DNA of 64,000 nucleotides from Theocolax elegans (GCA_026168455.1 CM047426.1:70211986-70275985), one strand, 5' to 3'; numbered from the stretch's first letter, positions 10,351-22,967 are shown. Notes: a model not told the origin generated them from the sequence alone. A program made the numbers and translations.

Positions 10351-12986
10351 TGTAATTAAATTAACATTAAAATAATTATAATAAGTATAATGTCAAAATT
10401 GAATCTGTCGATTTTACAAGTGTCGGTGGATTTTCAACTTCTTGTATACTTAGATCTAACATTTATACACAACTTTAAATGTATAAAATAAGTAAGAAAA
10501 AAACTTAATTAAAATTTTTTGATTGCTTTTATTCCAAAACAGTTGGTAAAAATGTTGAAAAAATGAAAAATATTGTAAATACGACAAAATTGATTTAAAC
10601 ACTATTATAGTTTAATATTAAATGTATTTACAATTTACATATTTATTAGAGTTTCACTTTCAGTAATTTTATTATTCATTATTAAATATTCCACTTAGAA
10701 TTTGTGCCTCTAGACAGTACTTTATATAAAACACCTTCCACGAAGGTGTCAACATTCGCAAGTATGGTTTCCAATCACACTTTTAAAAATGTTATCTGAT
10801 AAAAAAATCTTTAATTATTACTCCCATCCTATTTCTACTTATATTTTAGTTAAACTTCATAGAGTTTCTGCAATAGAAAATACTGAAATCAAATCGACAT
10901 AAGCAACAAGTATCTTTAATTAAATATTTATATATTTTTTTTGCTTAAACTCCATAAAGTTTCTGCAAAAATCAAATCGACATAAGCAACAAGTATTTTT
11001 AAATAAATATTAATATATTTTTTTTTGTTTAAACTCCATAAAAAGTTTCTGCGATAGAAAGTACTAAAATCAAAGCGGAATAATCGACAAGTATTTTTTT
11101 ACGATACCATACATCGAATTTTAAGTAAATTTATATATTTTGCTTATACTCCATAAAAAGTTTCTGTAATAGAATAATTCTGCAATTAATTTCTGCATAA
11201 CTAATAAAAAAGTAATTTCTCTCTTTTTTATGCTCTTTAAATAAAATAATACTTGCACCACACGTTGGATTGCCATCTTACTTTTGAATAATACGTCTGA
11301 TTTGAATTAAATAGCGTATTGCATATGCATGTTTATATCAAAGACTTATAAAATATTTTAAGTTTGGTTATTAAGTAAGATTTATATGATTTATAAATAC
11401 GACATTATATGTTTCTAATGAGGCCTATTGTGTCGACACAGCGATTGATTTTTATTTGCTTTTGCAGTGTTATGAAGCACTAATACTTGATAACAATTTG
11501 ATGGTAAAAAAAGAATATGCACATATTCATAGAATATATAATTCGAAATCGGAAATAGATTTTAGTTTAGATGCAAAACATTAAAATGCTTTATTTGACC
11601 ATATTATTTTACACGATAACCTTTACACGATATTAGTAAGTCATAAATAACTCAACTGAAATACTTAAGCAACGGTGCTGCAAGTATTATTTTATTTAAA
11701 GAGCATAAAAAAGAGAGAAATTACATTTTTATTAGTTATGCAGAAATTAATTTTGCACAAATGAATTATTATTATTCCATAAAATTTTTTATCTACTGAT
11801 GTAAAGCACGTAAAGGATCGACATTGTTTATTTAAAGAGAATAAAAAAAAGAAGTTTCCTTTTTATCAGTTTTGTGGAAATTAATAAAAATTTTGAATGG
11901 AGTTTAAGCAAAATATATAAAAGTTTAATTAAAAAAAATACAATGTATTACATGGTAAAAAATACTTGTCGATTATTCCGCTTTGATTTCAGTACTTTCT
12001 ATTGCAGAAACTTTTTATGGAGTTTAAACAAAAAAAAAAAATAAATATTTATTTAAAAATACTTGTTGCTTATGTCGATTTGATTTTTGCAGAAACTTTA
12101 TGGAGTTTAAGCAAAAAAAATATATAAATATTTAATTAAAGATACTTGTTGCTTATATGTCGATTTGATTTCAGTATTTTCTATTGCAGAAACTCTATGA
12201 AGTTTAACTAAAATATAAGTAGAAATAGGATGGGAGTAATAATTAAAGATTTTTTTATCAGATAACATTTTTAAAAGTGTGATTGGAAACCATACTTGCG
12301 AATGTTGACACCTTCGTGGAAGGTGTTTTATATAAAGTACTGTCTAGAGGCACAAATTCTAAGTGGAATATTTAATAATGAATAATAAAATTACTGAAAG
12401 TGAAACTCTAATAAATATGTAAATTGTAAATACATTTAATATTAAACTATAATAGTGTTTAAATCAATTTTGTCGTATTTACAATATTTTTCATTTTTTC
12501 AACATTTTTACCAACTGTTTTGGAATAAAAGCAATCAAAAAATTTTAATTAAGTTTTTTTCTTACTTATTTTATACATTTAAAGTTGTGTATAAATGTTA
12601 GATCTAAGTATACAAGAAGTTGAAAATCCACCGATACTTGTAAAATCGACAGATTCAATTTTGACATTCTACTTATTCTAATAATTGTTTTATAAACACT
12701 TAACAATAAGTATATAATTGAATTTCGTGTGTTTTTGCAAGGTTTTACATTTTTCAACAACTTTTACCAACAGTTTTTGAAAAATAAGCATTCAATAATT
12801 TTAATTTAATTTTTTTCTTACTTATTTTTTACATTGTAATAGTTGTGCGAAAAATTTTGACCTCTATGTGCACTAGAAGTTGAAAAATTATGACCCACCC
12901 AAAAAAACTCCGATCATGATAAACTCGACAGAATCAATTTTTGACATTATACTTATTCTAATAATTTTAATTTTAATGTAATTACA
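10351..12986. mobile_element. 2.6-kb foldback (inverted-repeat) element
   Basis: The left arm (10351-11260) and right arm (11675-12986) are inverted copies with long runs of near identity, for example 10530-10800 against 12270-12535. A ~410-bp unique centre (11261-11674) separates them. The right arm carries an extra ~170 bp near 11760-11930 and a diverged second copy of its terminal ~250 bp (12735-12986). No transposase is present. The words acttgtcgattattcc and cttccacgaagg are shared with the repeat at 60.8-61.8 kb, so the two belong to related families. Confidence 0.8.
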
Positions 12987-13334
12987 TTAAACAATTAAGT
13001 TTAATGTCTATAATACACTTTAGTTAGTGCCTTGAACGATTTTAAGTCACATAATTTTTGTTTTTATGTTAATATTTTTTATTTTATGAAGATGTGATAG
13101 CTAAATTACAGGGATCTACTTTTAAAGTGAAATTTAAAATTATTTGAAAAAACAAACTCTACATATAACAGAATTCTATATAATACAAATGACTTGATTG
13201 TAAACAAATTAATTTATCATACTCAAAACTAAAACGCTTTAAATTTACTTTTATTAAATTTAAAAATTCAAATTATATATAACAAACAGTTTCAAACTTA
13301 AGAATTGTTAATCAATAATTTAAGAGTTGCATAA
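12987..13334. other. AT-rich spacer
   Basis: No ORF or repeat recognised between the foldback element and the Penelope-like fragment. Confidence 0.5.
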
Positions 13335-14009
13335 ATTAATCTATATTTATTTTATAACAAATTCCATGAATCCAATATAGAAATAGTTAAAGAATTCTTA
13401 AAAATAAATAATTATCCTAGAGATTTTATTCATAATAGTATACGAAAGAGGTTGGAAAAAATAAGACATAATGATGAAAAAAGTGCTAACAATCGTATTA
13501 ATAATAATAAAAATTACATAACAACACTTTGTATTCTTTATATACCTGATTTTTATGAAAAAACCAAAAGTTCTTTGAAATATAACAATATTAGAGTGGT
13601 ACCAAAAATTCCTAATAACTGTAACAGTATCATTGTGAGAGGAAAAGACAAAAATTCCAGAGACTCCGAAACTAACGTAGTGTATAGAATAAAGTGTAAA
13701 GATTGTAATTCGGCATATATTGGAGAAACTAAACGACAGTTAAAATGTAGAATAAAGGAACATATATCTAATACAAAGAAATCAAACAATCAATATGTAA
13801 TTAATGATCATATTAGAGATTATAATCATTCTTTTGATTTTGAAAATGTAAAGATTGTTGATAAGGAATGCAATTGGAGGAAAAGAATTATATCTGAAAT
13901 GCTTCATATTAAATTAGAAAATAATCCTATAAATGTAAATGAAGATGTTAGAAATCTTAGTCATCACTATAATGATATTGTTAATAAAATGAAAGTAAAT
14001 TATAGATAG
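13335..14009 (+). pseudogene. Penelope-like element C-terminus: GIY-YIG endonuclease
   Basis: A 224-codon open frame whose upstream part continues without an ATG from 13335; a TAA at 13332 cuts it off, so it is the 3' end of a longer polyprotein. Early residues (NNYPRDFIHNSIRKRL) resemble the linker after the reverse transcriptase in Penelope-like elements. The downstream part has the family's Cys-containing motif next to the nuclease core: VVYRIKCKDC, AYIGETKRQL and RIKEH, the GIY-YIG signature with its conserved arginine. A more distal DHIRDYNHSFDF segment and a glutamate (IISEML) also fit the nuclease. In this family the enzyme nicks target DNA to prime reverse transcription. The reverse transcriptase itself is not recognisable upstream, so the copy is 5'-truncated. 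It is very AT-biased, matching the flanks. Confidence 0.85.
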
Positions 14010-14700
14010 CTAATATTTATTTCTCCTTTATTTCTTAACTAATTTCTAGTCAGGTTACAATAGCCGCGGATTAATTGTATTATGAGTGATTTGAGTTTTG
14101 GTAAAAATAATTTTTAAGTAAAAATAATGTATTAATTAAATATTAAAATTATTATCATGTATTAATTTTCCTATCATGAATTTACACTTATAATGTACAA
14201 TTACAAGTTTTGAATTTTCGCACCGTATTATAATATTTCGCGCGCTTATCTAATAATTGTACATAATTGCGCATGTCAATAAGATTTAACAAGCTCATAT
14301 AATAACCGTCTGACATGTTTTCATTTGTTTTTACCTGACTGCTTTTGCTTTTTCTTTGTGATAACTACGTTGTGTTTTGTTCCAATTATTTATTTATTTA
14401 TTTATTTATTGTATATTTATTTATTTATTTCATTTTATTGTTTTCTATTTTTATAATAATGTGTAAATCACATAAAGGAGAGGTAAATGTTGGCTTTATA
14501 ACCTTAACTTCTGTGCAATATACTTATCTTCAAGAATATGTATTTATTATACTTTGTCTTTAATTCATAGTGCAACGATTCAGAGATACTACGAAAGAAT
14601 TTTTATAATTTTTAATGAATATTGACGTGTAGTAAGTTACCAATGTAATAATTATAATATATGTATATTCAATCTTGTTATTATAATCTAATGTAGAATA
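14010..14700 (+). other. Probable 3' region of the Penelope-like element
   Basis: Non-coding AT-rich DNA between the GIY-YIG frame and the hammerhead-like motif, with a (TTTA)n run at about 14390-14425. It is assigned to the element only by position. Confidence 0.4.
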
Positions 14701-14717
14701 TGTGTAATAAAGGTAAT

Positions 14718-14762
14718 GCCTGAAGAGGATGGAGAATTTCCATCGAAACGTTGCAATGTAAT
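14718..14762 (+). ncRNA. Hammerhead-ribozyme-like motif of Penelope-like element
   Basis: CCUGAAGA (14719-14726), then an extra G, then a GATGG/CCATC stem, then CGAAAC (14744-14749) and GUUGCAAUGUA, which could form the short stem III with a GUA cleavage site. Hammerheads are known in the terminal regions of Penelope-like elements, and this one lies about 0.7 kb downstream of a GIY-YIG domain. The extra G after A9 and the poor stem I suggest a decayed or weak ribozyme. Confidence 0.6.
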
Positions 14763-15041
14763 GTAAACAATACAGTGTGTTTATCAATGATCGATATAAT
14801 ACCTATAATCTACAATTTCAACTACGTGGACGATATTAATATAACTAAAGAATATATTTATTTTAGTCTATAAAATCATTAATATTATCATGATCTTCTA
14901 ATGTTAACATCATTAACAATTCTTTTATAGCACATAAAAATAGTAAAATCAAACAAAATAAACTCACTTGCCGAATTTACATGTTACATTTTTTTTCACT
15001 TTGTTTGCGTAACATCGAGAAATATGCATTTTACTTCATCT
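14763..15041. other. AT-rich spacer
   Basis: No recognisable gene or repeat. Confidence 0.4.
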
Positions 15042-15431
15042 TTAAGGAGATGTAAACCCATTAAAACAGAATCACTATTTATTTTTTCTTAAGCGAATAG
15101 AATACTTTATCGAAAAAAAACGCTCTGTAACGGTGTTGTATTTACATTAAAGATAATCTATGAATTTTTTCAAATTTTTTTATCAATAAATCAACGAGAT
15201 TTTTGAGCAGCCGTGCAGCATTGTTTTTAGCTATATATTATCGACCAAAAAATGATTATTTCTATATAATTCATTTTAAATTAATTATTTTGAAACAATC
15301 GCTCTGTAACGGTATTCTATTTGCTTTCAACATTATCTGTAAAGGTTTTCAAATTTTTAATTCCATTAGTTTTTTAAATTTTTGGGATTTTAGAAGTAGG
15401 TTCCTGTAATTTGGGTATCACATCTCCTTAA
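15042..15431. mobile_element. TTAA-flanked MITE, TIR GGAGATGT
   Basis: TTAA at 15042-15045 and 15428-15431 flank a 382-bp element with termini ggagatgtaaaccca and (inverted) ggagatgtgataccca. Internally, cgctctgtaacggt recurs at about 15121 and 15300. No coding capacity. TTAA duplication is the hallmark of piggyBac-type transposition. Confidence 0.75.
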
Positions 15432-17213
15432 CACATATTTATTAAAAAAAAAGCCATTACTTTTTTTTGCCTCATACTATTTTAAACATATTTTACTCTT
15501 CCAAAATTATAATTATTAAGTATAATTGTATTTTATTTTGTATTTAAAGGTGTAAATAATTATGGAACCAAACACGTAAATCTTATTAAATTTTCCTTCA
15601 ATGCAAACAATCTCATCAAAGTTCATTCACTTACTGAGTTTGCATATATTGGTTGTTTCTCTTTCTGACACATTAATTTTCTTTTAAATTTATTACGTTA
15701 TTTCAAACATAATATTTTTGCAACGTATATTTAAAAAAAAGTAGCATTGGGTAAATGAGCTTTGAATGCAATGTTTACGAATCTAATACAATTTCATTTA
15801 AAGATAATGTAAGCAGGGCCTATATGACGACCGATCATATAAGTAAAATAATTTATTATTAATTAAGCTTTTAATGTACTCGATGAAAATTTCTAAGCGA
15901 GAAAAGTGTTCTAAACATTTGTCATTATCATTAGATTGAATTTAATCAAAATCTCAACAATAATGTTGCGCAATATGTGATATAGTGCGATTTTCCATAA
16001 GAGATATTGAATGTATAATGATGTGCCTCAAATATCCGAAATGAATCAAATTTTGTTCAACAAGATTCAAATTATTATCAACTATTATGCAAAATTTGTC
16101 CGCTAGTACTGTGTTAATATTCTTGTGTGCTAAACTTTGTTTTATTTATGTAATTTAAGAAAAAAATATACAATTAAAATTATGTTATTTTATAAATAAA
16201 TAAGAAATTACATCATGTAATATACTGTTTCTAAAACGCTACAATGTGAATGAAACAAGAAAAAATTTGAATCTTTCAAATTAATTTGATTTTTGTACAA
16301 TATTGTTACTGACCATTTGATAAATATAACATATATATAATGAAAAATAGAAAAAAAAACCATTTTTAATGATTTTATTTTATTTCAACAATTGAAGATT
16401 TTATACGAATTATTAATCCTTTGCTGTTTGTGAGATTGATTTCCGCAAACAAAGTTATTATTTTTTTTATTTGAAATAAAAAAAAATATGTTTAAAATTT
16501 CAACAAGTTACTTTAAAATACAATCACTGCTGCAATCTAGTTGTAGTTCATAAAAATATTTATGTAAGAATCCCAAATACTGCCGTGACGTCATATATCA
16601 ATAAAAGTGTGACATGCACTGTTGTAACAGTACTAAACACCTACAATGTGAATCTCATGTTCACAACTTATATGACAACATATTTCTTTTTGAGGAAAAA
16701 TACTTCCATCAATACGTATAGAAAATTCAATTATATAGTCAGTCAATATACAAACTACAAATCGCCAGTGAACGAGATCTTGAAATAACATTTCAAATCT
16801 ATAAGAATACAAATCAAATAAAATCTTAATACTTATGTGGAACTCATATTTTGCAGATAGTAGGGTTGATGATTCTATAATTTGAAATATGCTTGTTTAT
16901 TATAACAATTTCACATTTTATACATTAACGTTTTTATACATACACATACACTTAAACAATAATGTATTCCTTTTCCTCAGAAAAACAGTAACAATATTGC
17001 AAAAATATGAAGGTGGTCATAGTTTCATGATTAAACTCATATGCAATACTCTATGATGAAAACAAAAATGAAAAAAAAGGAAAAAAAAACTTTTAAATCT
17101 TTAAAATGTGACGTACTTGATGTTGAAACGTGTACTGATGTTGAAACATTTTTAAAACAATCTTACTCGGAAGAATAAATTAAGTAAAAATGACTAGAAA
17201 TTGTATTAAAAAT
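15432..17213. other. AT-rich intergenic DNA
   Basis: I see no gene, RNA or clear repeat in this 1.8-kb stretch. The only ORFs are short and of chance composition. Confidence 0.5.
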
Positions 17214-17450
17214 TACTATACTGCGTATTAAAGCCAGCGTTAAAATATAAACTATTGCCACTATATTGCAGAGCAATAGGCAATAGTTATTGCGAACATA
17301 TTGCCAATATGTTGCCGCGACACTTGGAAATGTATTGCCAACATACCGCTAAACATCAGCCGCCCGTATCTTTGCCATTTATTGGCAATAATTACTATCT
17401 TATCATTTGTAAACTATTGCCAATAGTTTAGCCAAAGTTCATAAATTAAA
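17214..17450. repeat. Degenerate ATTGCCAAT-rich repeat
   Basis: Repeated palindromic words (attgccaatat, ttgccaaca, ttattggcaata, tattgccaatag) pack a ~240-bp stretch just downstream, on the minus strand, of the tRNA-like sequence. It may be the body of the same retroposon. Confidence 0.5.
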
Positions 17451-17464
17451 AAAAAAATTAAAAA

Positions 17465-17537
17465 AAATAGCCCGGTACGGGATTTGAACTTTCAAATTTT
17501 TAGATCTGAACGCTGGTTCTTTACCACTGAGCTATTT
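17465..17537 (-). tRNA. tRNA-like sequence (degenerate or SINE head)
   Basis: On the minus strand tagctcagtgg matches a Pol III A box and agttcaaatcc a B box, about 40 nt apart. The 73-nt span has complementary ends (aaatagc/gctattt), but the A box is then displaced relative to a normal acceptor stem, and the T stem (cccg...cggg) does not pair in tRNA fashion. An A/T-rich tract follows. It is a decayed tRNA or the head of a tRNA-derived SINE, not a functional tRNA. Confidence 0.5.
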
Positions 17538-17539
17538 TA

Positions 17540-18989
17540 TTACTTCGTTATTAAGAGTTAATTTCAGGCTACAAAGAACAGTATAATTCATAAAATTTGG
17601 ACTTAGAAATTTTAAAATATATCTATCGTAAAAAGAGCGTTTGAGTCTAAAACTCTGGTCTTTTTTATATTTTTATAGTAGTAACATATTCTAGAGTTTG
17701 GTAAATGTCCGTTTTCCGGAGATGTGACACTCCTTGTTAGTAATGTAAGTAATTACGCCATGTTTGCATGTAATGAAAACTCTAGTTACTAGCTATTTTA
17801 TAATAAATATACTCAAATGTATAAAATAGGCTAAATTAAGAAAATTTTAATTTAAGTTGCAAAATATTAATTTTATTTACAGCTAAGTGAATTCTTCTTG
17901 AATGTAAAATATATTTATGTGCATGTGGTATAGAACAAAGATCGTGAAGGCTTCGAAAATATCCCGACAATATTCCAAGAAGAAGCATCCTCCTACACAT
18001 CTTTTTTTTCTTTTCGTTTTATCTTCTCTTAGCTGGACTGCTACAAGTAAAACAGTCTTTCACATGATATCGGAGCAACTCGTCTATGTGGAAATGTGAT
18101 CACTTAAAGCCGGTCCTGAAGTATAATTCAAAGAAAAGCTAACTCTTAGCTAAAGATAGTCATGAGTTTACGGTTTTGTATATACTCGCTTCTCCGTTTC
18201 TCAACTAGTAACCTTTGAATCTGATACTATATATATTATTTTATAGTATTTGTTATTACTAATTTATTTTTCTTTTCCACTCTTTAAATTCACTATTGTG
18301 TATTGTATTCGATTATCAAACGTGTAAAATGAAAAAGGTAATGAAACAAAAAAACAAGAATAGTGGATTAGAAACAAAATAAAGGTCTGATAGAAATAGA
18401 TGATCATAGACATTGAGTTCTCGCAAATAAATCGCACGCCTATTTAAAGAGCCAGTATTATAGGTTCCACCCTACGAAGCTCATTAATCGAGTACAAGCG
18501 TAAGCAGAATATCTTGTGTCCAAAAAGATTAGCCTCATGTTTTTACATTGAGGCAATTTTTCCATCATGCCTCGCTACGTAACTAGAATATCGCTTTCCA
18601 ACTATCGTTTCGGTCAAACGCACTGTATCCTATAACCTCCTTCATCTATTGCTTTCTCTCGTTTCATTTATTTTTTATTTTATTTTCATTTGGTTCCTTG
18701 TAACAAGTGTCCACATATTCCCGCTTCATTGCTTTTAGCAATAAGTATGCCCTTTACTGTCTACGCGACTCGAAAGCTTGAAGAAGCATAATGAGAAAAT
18801 CATACAGGATTACGAGTAGTGAGAGTTCTGATGCGATATCTAAACGATAACGTATATATTCTCCATTGACGATTTACTCCCCTTAATGCTTTCTTTTCAT
18901 ATTTATCGGGCATTTTTCTTTTTGTCGACAACAATAAAATCAAAACTATTTTATTTCTTAACTTGGCAGTGATATCACGTTCATCCTAA

Positions 18990-18990
<1 letters not shown>
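17540..18990. other. AT-rich intergenic DNA
   Basis: No gene recognised. The composition is slightly more mixed at 18.5-18.9 kb, without an ORF. Confidence 0.45.
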
Positions 18991-19045
<55 letters not shown>

Positions 19046-19055
19046 GTATGTATAT
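18991..19055. repeat. (TA)n microsatellite
   Basis: A continuous TA dinucleotide tract with a few C/G interruptions towards its right end. Confidence 0.95.
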
Positions 19056-19338
19056 AAATCACCTCACTTTCAATACTTAGAATATAAAAAAAAATATAAA
19101 CTTGTAAATTATTTGATTTTGCAGCTTTGATGTAATTAGATATAGCTTATACACAATATAAATACTTCATTAATAAATTTTAGAAGATAATTAATTAATC
19201 TATGATTATTTGTTTAATATATATACAGATGTAGTCAGTGCACCATCCATAATATTATTTTGGGACAGTTTTCGTGACTTTATCTTTTCCTCATAAACAT
19301 GCCTTTGACTGCAATAATTAAATAATTACTTTAACCCA

Positions 19339-19700
19339 GTAAAGGCCGAGCGGACATTTCACGGTCTTGCTTAATTTTTCATTGTAAGACCATCAAGTAC
19401 ATGTCATAAAAGAAAAACATATTCTTAAATAAAAGGACTTGCTCTTTCCAAATCTGAGGTAAGATTAGAAAAATTTTATATAAGAAATTAAATATGACCG
19501 ACTAAATATGCCAAACTTCAAGTACAGACTGTGCAGTTATCTTGCACTAAGTACATTAATTTATTCTTAGACTTAGATATAATATTATAAAAATTAAATT
19601 ATTGATGAACAATTCTTTAATTTATCCTCAGATTTGGAAAGAGCAAATCTTTTTATTTAAAAAAAGTTTTTCTTTTACAATATTTAATTCATTTTATGCA
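19339..19700. mobile_element. Possible piggyBac-type terminus with short foldback
   Basis: ttaacccagtaaaggc at about 19342 has the TTAA-CCC form of a piggyBac-type end. About 90 bp inside, the arms gctctttccaaatctgagg (about 19442) and cctcagatttggaaagagc (about 19625) form an inverted pair around a ~160-bp centre. No matching right terminus was found. Confidence 0.35.
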
Positions 19701-19950
19701 TTTGACAAATGAAAAATAACAACGAAAAAATAAACATATAACAACAACTAAAATTATTTTGCAAACACGTAAATAAACTTTTAATTACTTTAATATCAAA
19801 CTGTTATCAAAGTCGCACGTTTAATGCGAACTGAATTTTTTAAAATCAACACAGAATAAACGTTCTTACATTCTAATCTTGAAAATTTATATGCGATCTG
19901 ATGGAGGCAAAAGAAAAAAATCTTAAAAAAACATATTTTTTTTATTATAA

Positions 19951-19990
19951 GCAACGTTTCGTTGTCGTGGTCTGCCAATCTCTTCAGGCT
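19951..19990 (-). ncRNA. Second Penelope-type hammerhead-like motif
   Basis: The minus strand reads GCCUGAAGA, a GAUUG...CAAC stem with one bulged A, then GAAACGUUGC. This shares the flanking text of the motif at 14.72 kb (CCUGAAGAG and GAAACGUUGC) while the stem II sequences differ. It implies a second, otherwise lost, Penelope-like copy in reverse orientation. Confidence 0.55.
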
Positions 19991-20149
19991 ATTTATTAGA
20001 CACAAAAAAAAACAAAATTACAATTGAGAACGCACATATGAAATGCACTGACAATAAAAGATTTTGTACCTTTAATCGGATTATGGATGCGTCAAATGAT
20101 CTGGTAAATTTTGTGTATATCGTCGTATATATATATATATATATATGAG

Positions 20150-21134
20150 ATATTCCACACGAACTGGTCCGATCAAAATTTTAAAATGCTCCAAATTTTG
20201 GGTACACATTGCAAATGTTTTTCAGAATACAGAAAAAAAATTTTAAGTACTGGAATCTATTTGCTCAAAAGTTATTCTAATCTCAAAAAGTGGATTGTTT
20301 CAAGTTTTTTTCAACACCAGCTGGATTTACCACTATTTAACTCAAAATATATCAACTTTTACTATAGAACATTATATGTAACATTCGTTGCTAATTGTGT
20401 CTGGAATTTATTCTTCTGGGTTAGAATTTCTAATTTCAAGGTGAATGTTATATAAACTGTCAATATTCAACTTGAAAAAAGTGCAAGTGCGCCACAATTG
20501 ATATTTTTATCCGAAAGTCTAAAAGAAAGCTTGAAGCAATACCTTTCAAATGGTCTGTAGCATTTTTATGGCCTTCAATTCTGTAAAAAATTATGATAAT
20601 ATAAAAAAACACGAATTTTTTTTTAAATTTAAATAGGAATTAACATGTTAATTTTTGTGAATTTTTTCTCTTTCTTTAAATTATCATAACTTTTTACGGA
20701 ATTGAAGGCCATAAAAATGCTACAGACCATTTGAAAGGTATTGCTTCAAGCTTTCTTTTAGACTTATGGATAAAAAAATCAATTGTGGCGCACTTGCACT
20801 TTTTTCAAGTTGAATATTGACATGTAGTTTATATAACATTCACCTTGAAATTAGAAATTCTAACCCAGAAGAATAAATTCCAGACACAATGAGCAACGAA
20901 TGTTACATATAATGTTCTATAGTAAAAGTTGATAGATTTTGAGTTAAATAGTGATAAACCCAGCTGGTGTTGAAAAAAACTTGGAAAAATCCACTTTTTG
21001 AGGTTAGAATAACTTTTGAGCACATAGATTCCAGTACCTAAAAATTTTTTTCTGTATTCTGAAAAATATTTGCAATGTGTAGCCAAAATTTGGTGCATAT
21101 TAAAATGTTGATCGGACCAGTTCACGTGGAATAT
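20150..21134. mobile_element. ~985-bp palindromic element in TA microsatellite
   Basis: Arms 20150-20635 and 20645-21134 are inverted copies with few mismatches over the whole length, centred near 20642. Outer ends read gatattccacacgaactggt and its inverse. Both sides abut (TA)n tracts, as expected for TA-targeting insertion. Both arms contain the same ~95-codon open stretch, explained by the palindrome rather than by coding. Confidence 0.85.
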
Positions 21135-21146
21135 ATATATATATAT

Positions 21147-21483
21147 GTAGCGAGTGTAAACAAAGGAAACGTCAAACGGTTGTTAATTGGGCATTTAAAT
21201 TTCTAAAAACTGGCAAATAAGTGGTATTTAAAATATCCTCTTTCTTGTTGATATTATTACTATCAATTTTGATATGCATCATTTCAGAAATCAAACGTTT
21301 GTTGTAATTACACTCACTATCAACCATTTTAGATAAAAATCCAGATTCAGTGCGTAATCAACATGTATCTCTTTTTAAACATGCATTTGACTGCAGAGAT
21401 GGCGTAAAAATTGTTGCCCGTTCTTAGAAATTTAAATGCCTAATTAACAACCGTTTGACGTTTCCTGTGTTTACACTCGCTAC
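21147..21483. mobile_element. 337-bp MITE with ~60-bp TIRs
   Basis: Termini gtagcgagtgtaaacaaagg (left) and the inverse at the right, extending through caaacggttgttaatt and catttaaatttctaa. The centre is unique. It sits directly next to the larger palindrome, also within TA-rich flanks. Confidence 0.88.
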
Positions 21484-22205
21484 ATACATATATACTAGGG
21501 AGGCTTCGCCCCCCTGCAAGCTTCGCGTGTCAACCCTCTTTTTTTAATTTCGAAAAAGGTTTTTCGTAATTAATTTATTTAAAATAATGTTTTAAATTGT
21601 ATTATTTTTTCCCTACCATGGACACCTTAGAAATTAAACAGATCTACACAACACCTTGGAGGTACTGTTATATAGTGCATTGGGTTTAATACCAAAAATT
21701 TAATTTTTTTTAAATACGATTATAATTTATAAATAACAGTTTTTACCAAAATTTTGTGTAATGAAATTAGAAAAAAAATAATAAAAAAATAGAGACATAT
21801 TAAATGTTAATTGTAAATTTTAAACTGTATGAATTCTTATAAAGCTCAAATTTATATTTTAATAATTATAAATGTTAATGAAAAATTAACTTACCAAAAA
21901 TAGTAAAGTGCATATACTTACTAAATTGTAGTATTTAGTAACTTCTTATTAAAATTTTGGATTATTTTAAACGGATCTAAATAGAACTTCACCTCCTAAA
22001 ATTAATTTTTTTTAATGACGAAGGATCATCGCCAAAAGTTCTATGTTATTAATATTTTGTACTTTTAGAGTAATTTTTTTTTTGAATTATTGCTTTTTTA
22101 ACTTATACAAGTTATTTAGCTGATTACAAACATAATTAAAAATAAATTAAAATAGAGATACAAAATTTATTTACATAGGAACTTAAATGTTTAATAATGT
22201 TAAGT
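21484..22205. other. AT-rich DNA
   Basis: Starts with a GC-rich word (ctagggaggcttcgcccccc), then AT-rich sequence without genes. Confidence 0.4.
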
Positions 22206-22700
22206 TCATATACATGCAGAGCCTACACCGGTCTCTGTTTTACTGCCATCCGTAAATATTTTATAAGAGTTAGTGTTTTCAAAAATTTGTTGAAAAAAGA
22301 CGTTTGAATCTTCCTTGTTTTTAAGTTTATATCCGAGATCTGTATTAGTTTTAATCTGAATTTTTATTATTTCGTGAGAGTAATTATATAAACTAGGGTT
22401 AATATCAACATCTATTAAGTGCTCAATACCAATCAAGCTTTTTATATATTCATATAATATATTAATTTTTTTGCTACGATTTCGGATAATGTACCGCACA
22501 TGTTTTTCAATCGTTTTATGAGCTATAGAATTTTCAGTACTAAATTTTTTTAATAAAAAGTTTTTACATAAGGCCTTAGCTCTGTGTTGTAGTATTATTA
22601 GTTTCGATTCGCCTAGCAATACATTAATGAGGGTGCTCATCCTTAAACCTAAAGAAATTCTTATTGCAGAATATTGTAATTTTTCCAATCTATTTTTTAA
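22206..22700 (-). pseudogene. LINE fragment: end of RT and start of RNase H
   Basis: The frame encodes the C-terminal portion of a Jockey/I-type reverse transcriptase (LEKLQYSAIRISLGLR, HRAKALCKNFLL) and runs into IFTDGSKTETGVG, the first catalytic-aspartate motif of an RNase H domain, where it stops. Its upstream half is missing because a TTAA/CCC piggyBac end begins exactly at 22697-22701; the first few residues of the frame derive from the transposon. It is therefore a LINE copy disrupted by the piggyBac insertion and truncated at its 3' side. It is AT-rich and diverged from the LINE at 23.2-26.3 kb, so it is a different, older family. Confidence 0.75.
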
Positions 22701-22967
22701 CCCTTTCACTGGCAATGTATCATATATGATCTAAAAAAATCGTGCCACAACTGGCGATGTATCATATATGACAAAGTTGAATAACTGCTGCATTTTTCAA
22801 CCAATTCATTTCAAATTCGGTGTGTAAAGGTTTCAGGGGTTGCTGATTACGAATCTAAGGTCAGAATTGAAAAATTCAAAATGGCGGATTCCAGATGGCT
22901 AACGGAAATCGGCCGATTCCTACCAAAGAGTCTGGCCAGATAAGGGGGTAAAAAGCTCCGGAATTTT

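Noticed and set aside
17465..17537. Functional tRNA gene
   Set aside because: The acceptor pairing is out of register with the A box and the T stem does not form correctly.
20111..21125. Paired ~98-114-codon frames
   Set aside because: They are explained by the palindromic element, and the frame begins inside a TA microsatellite.
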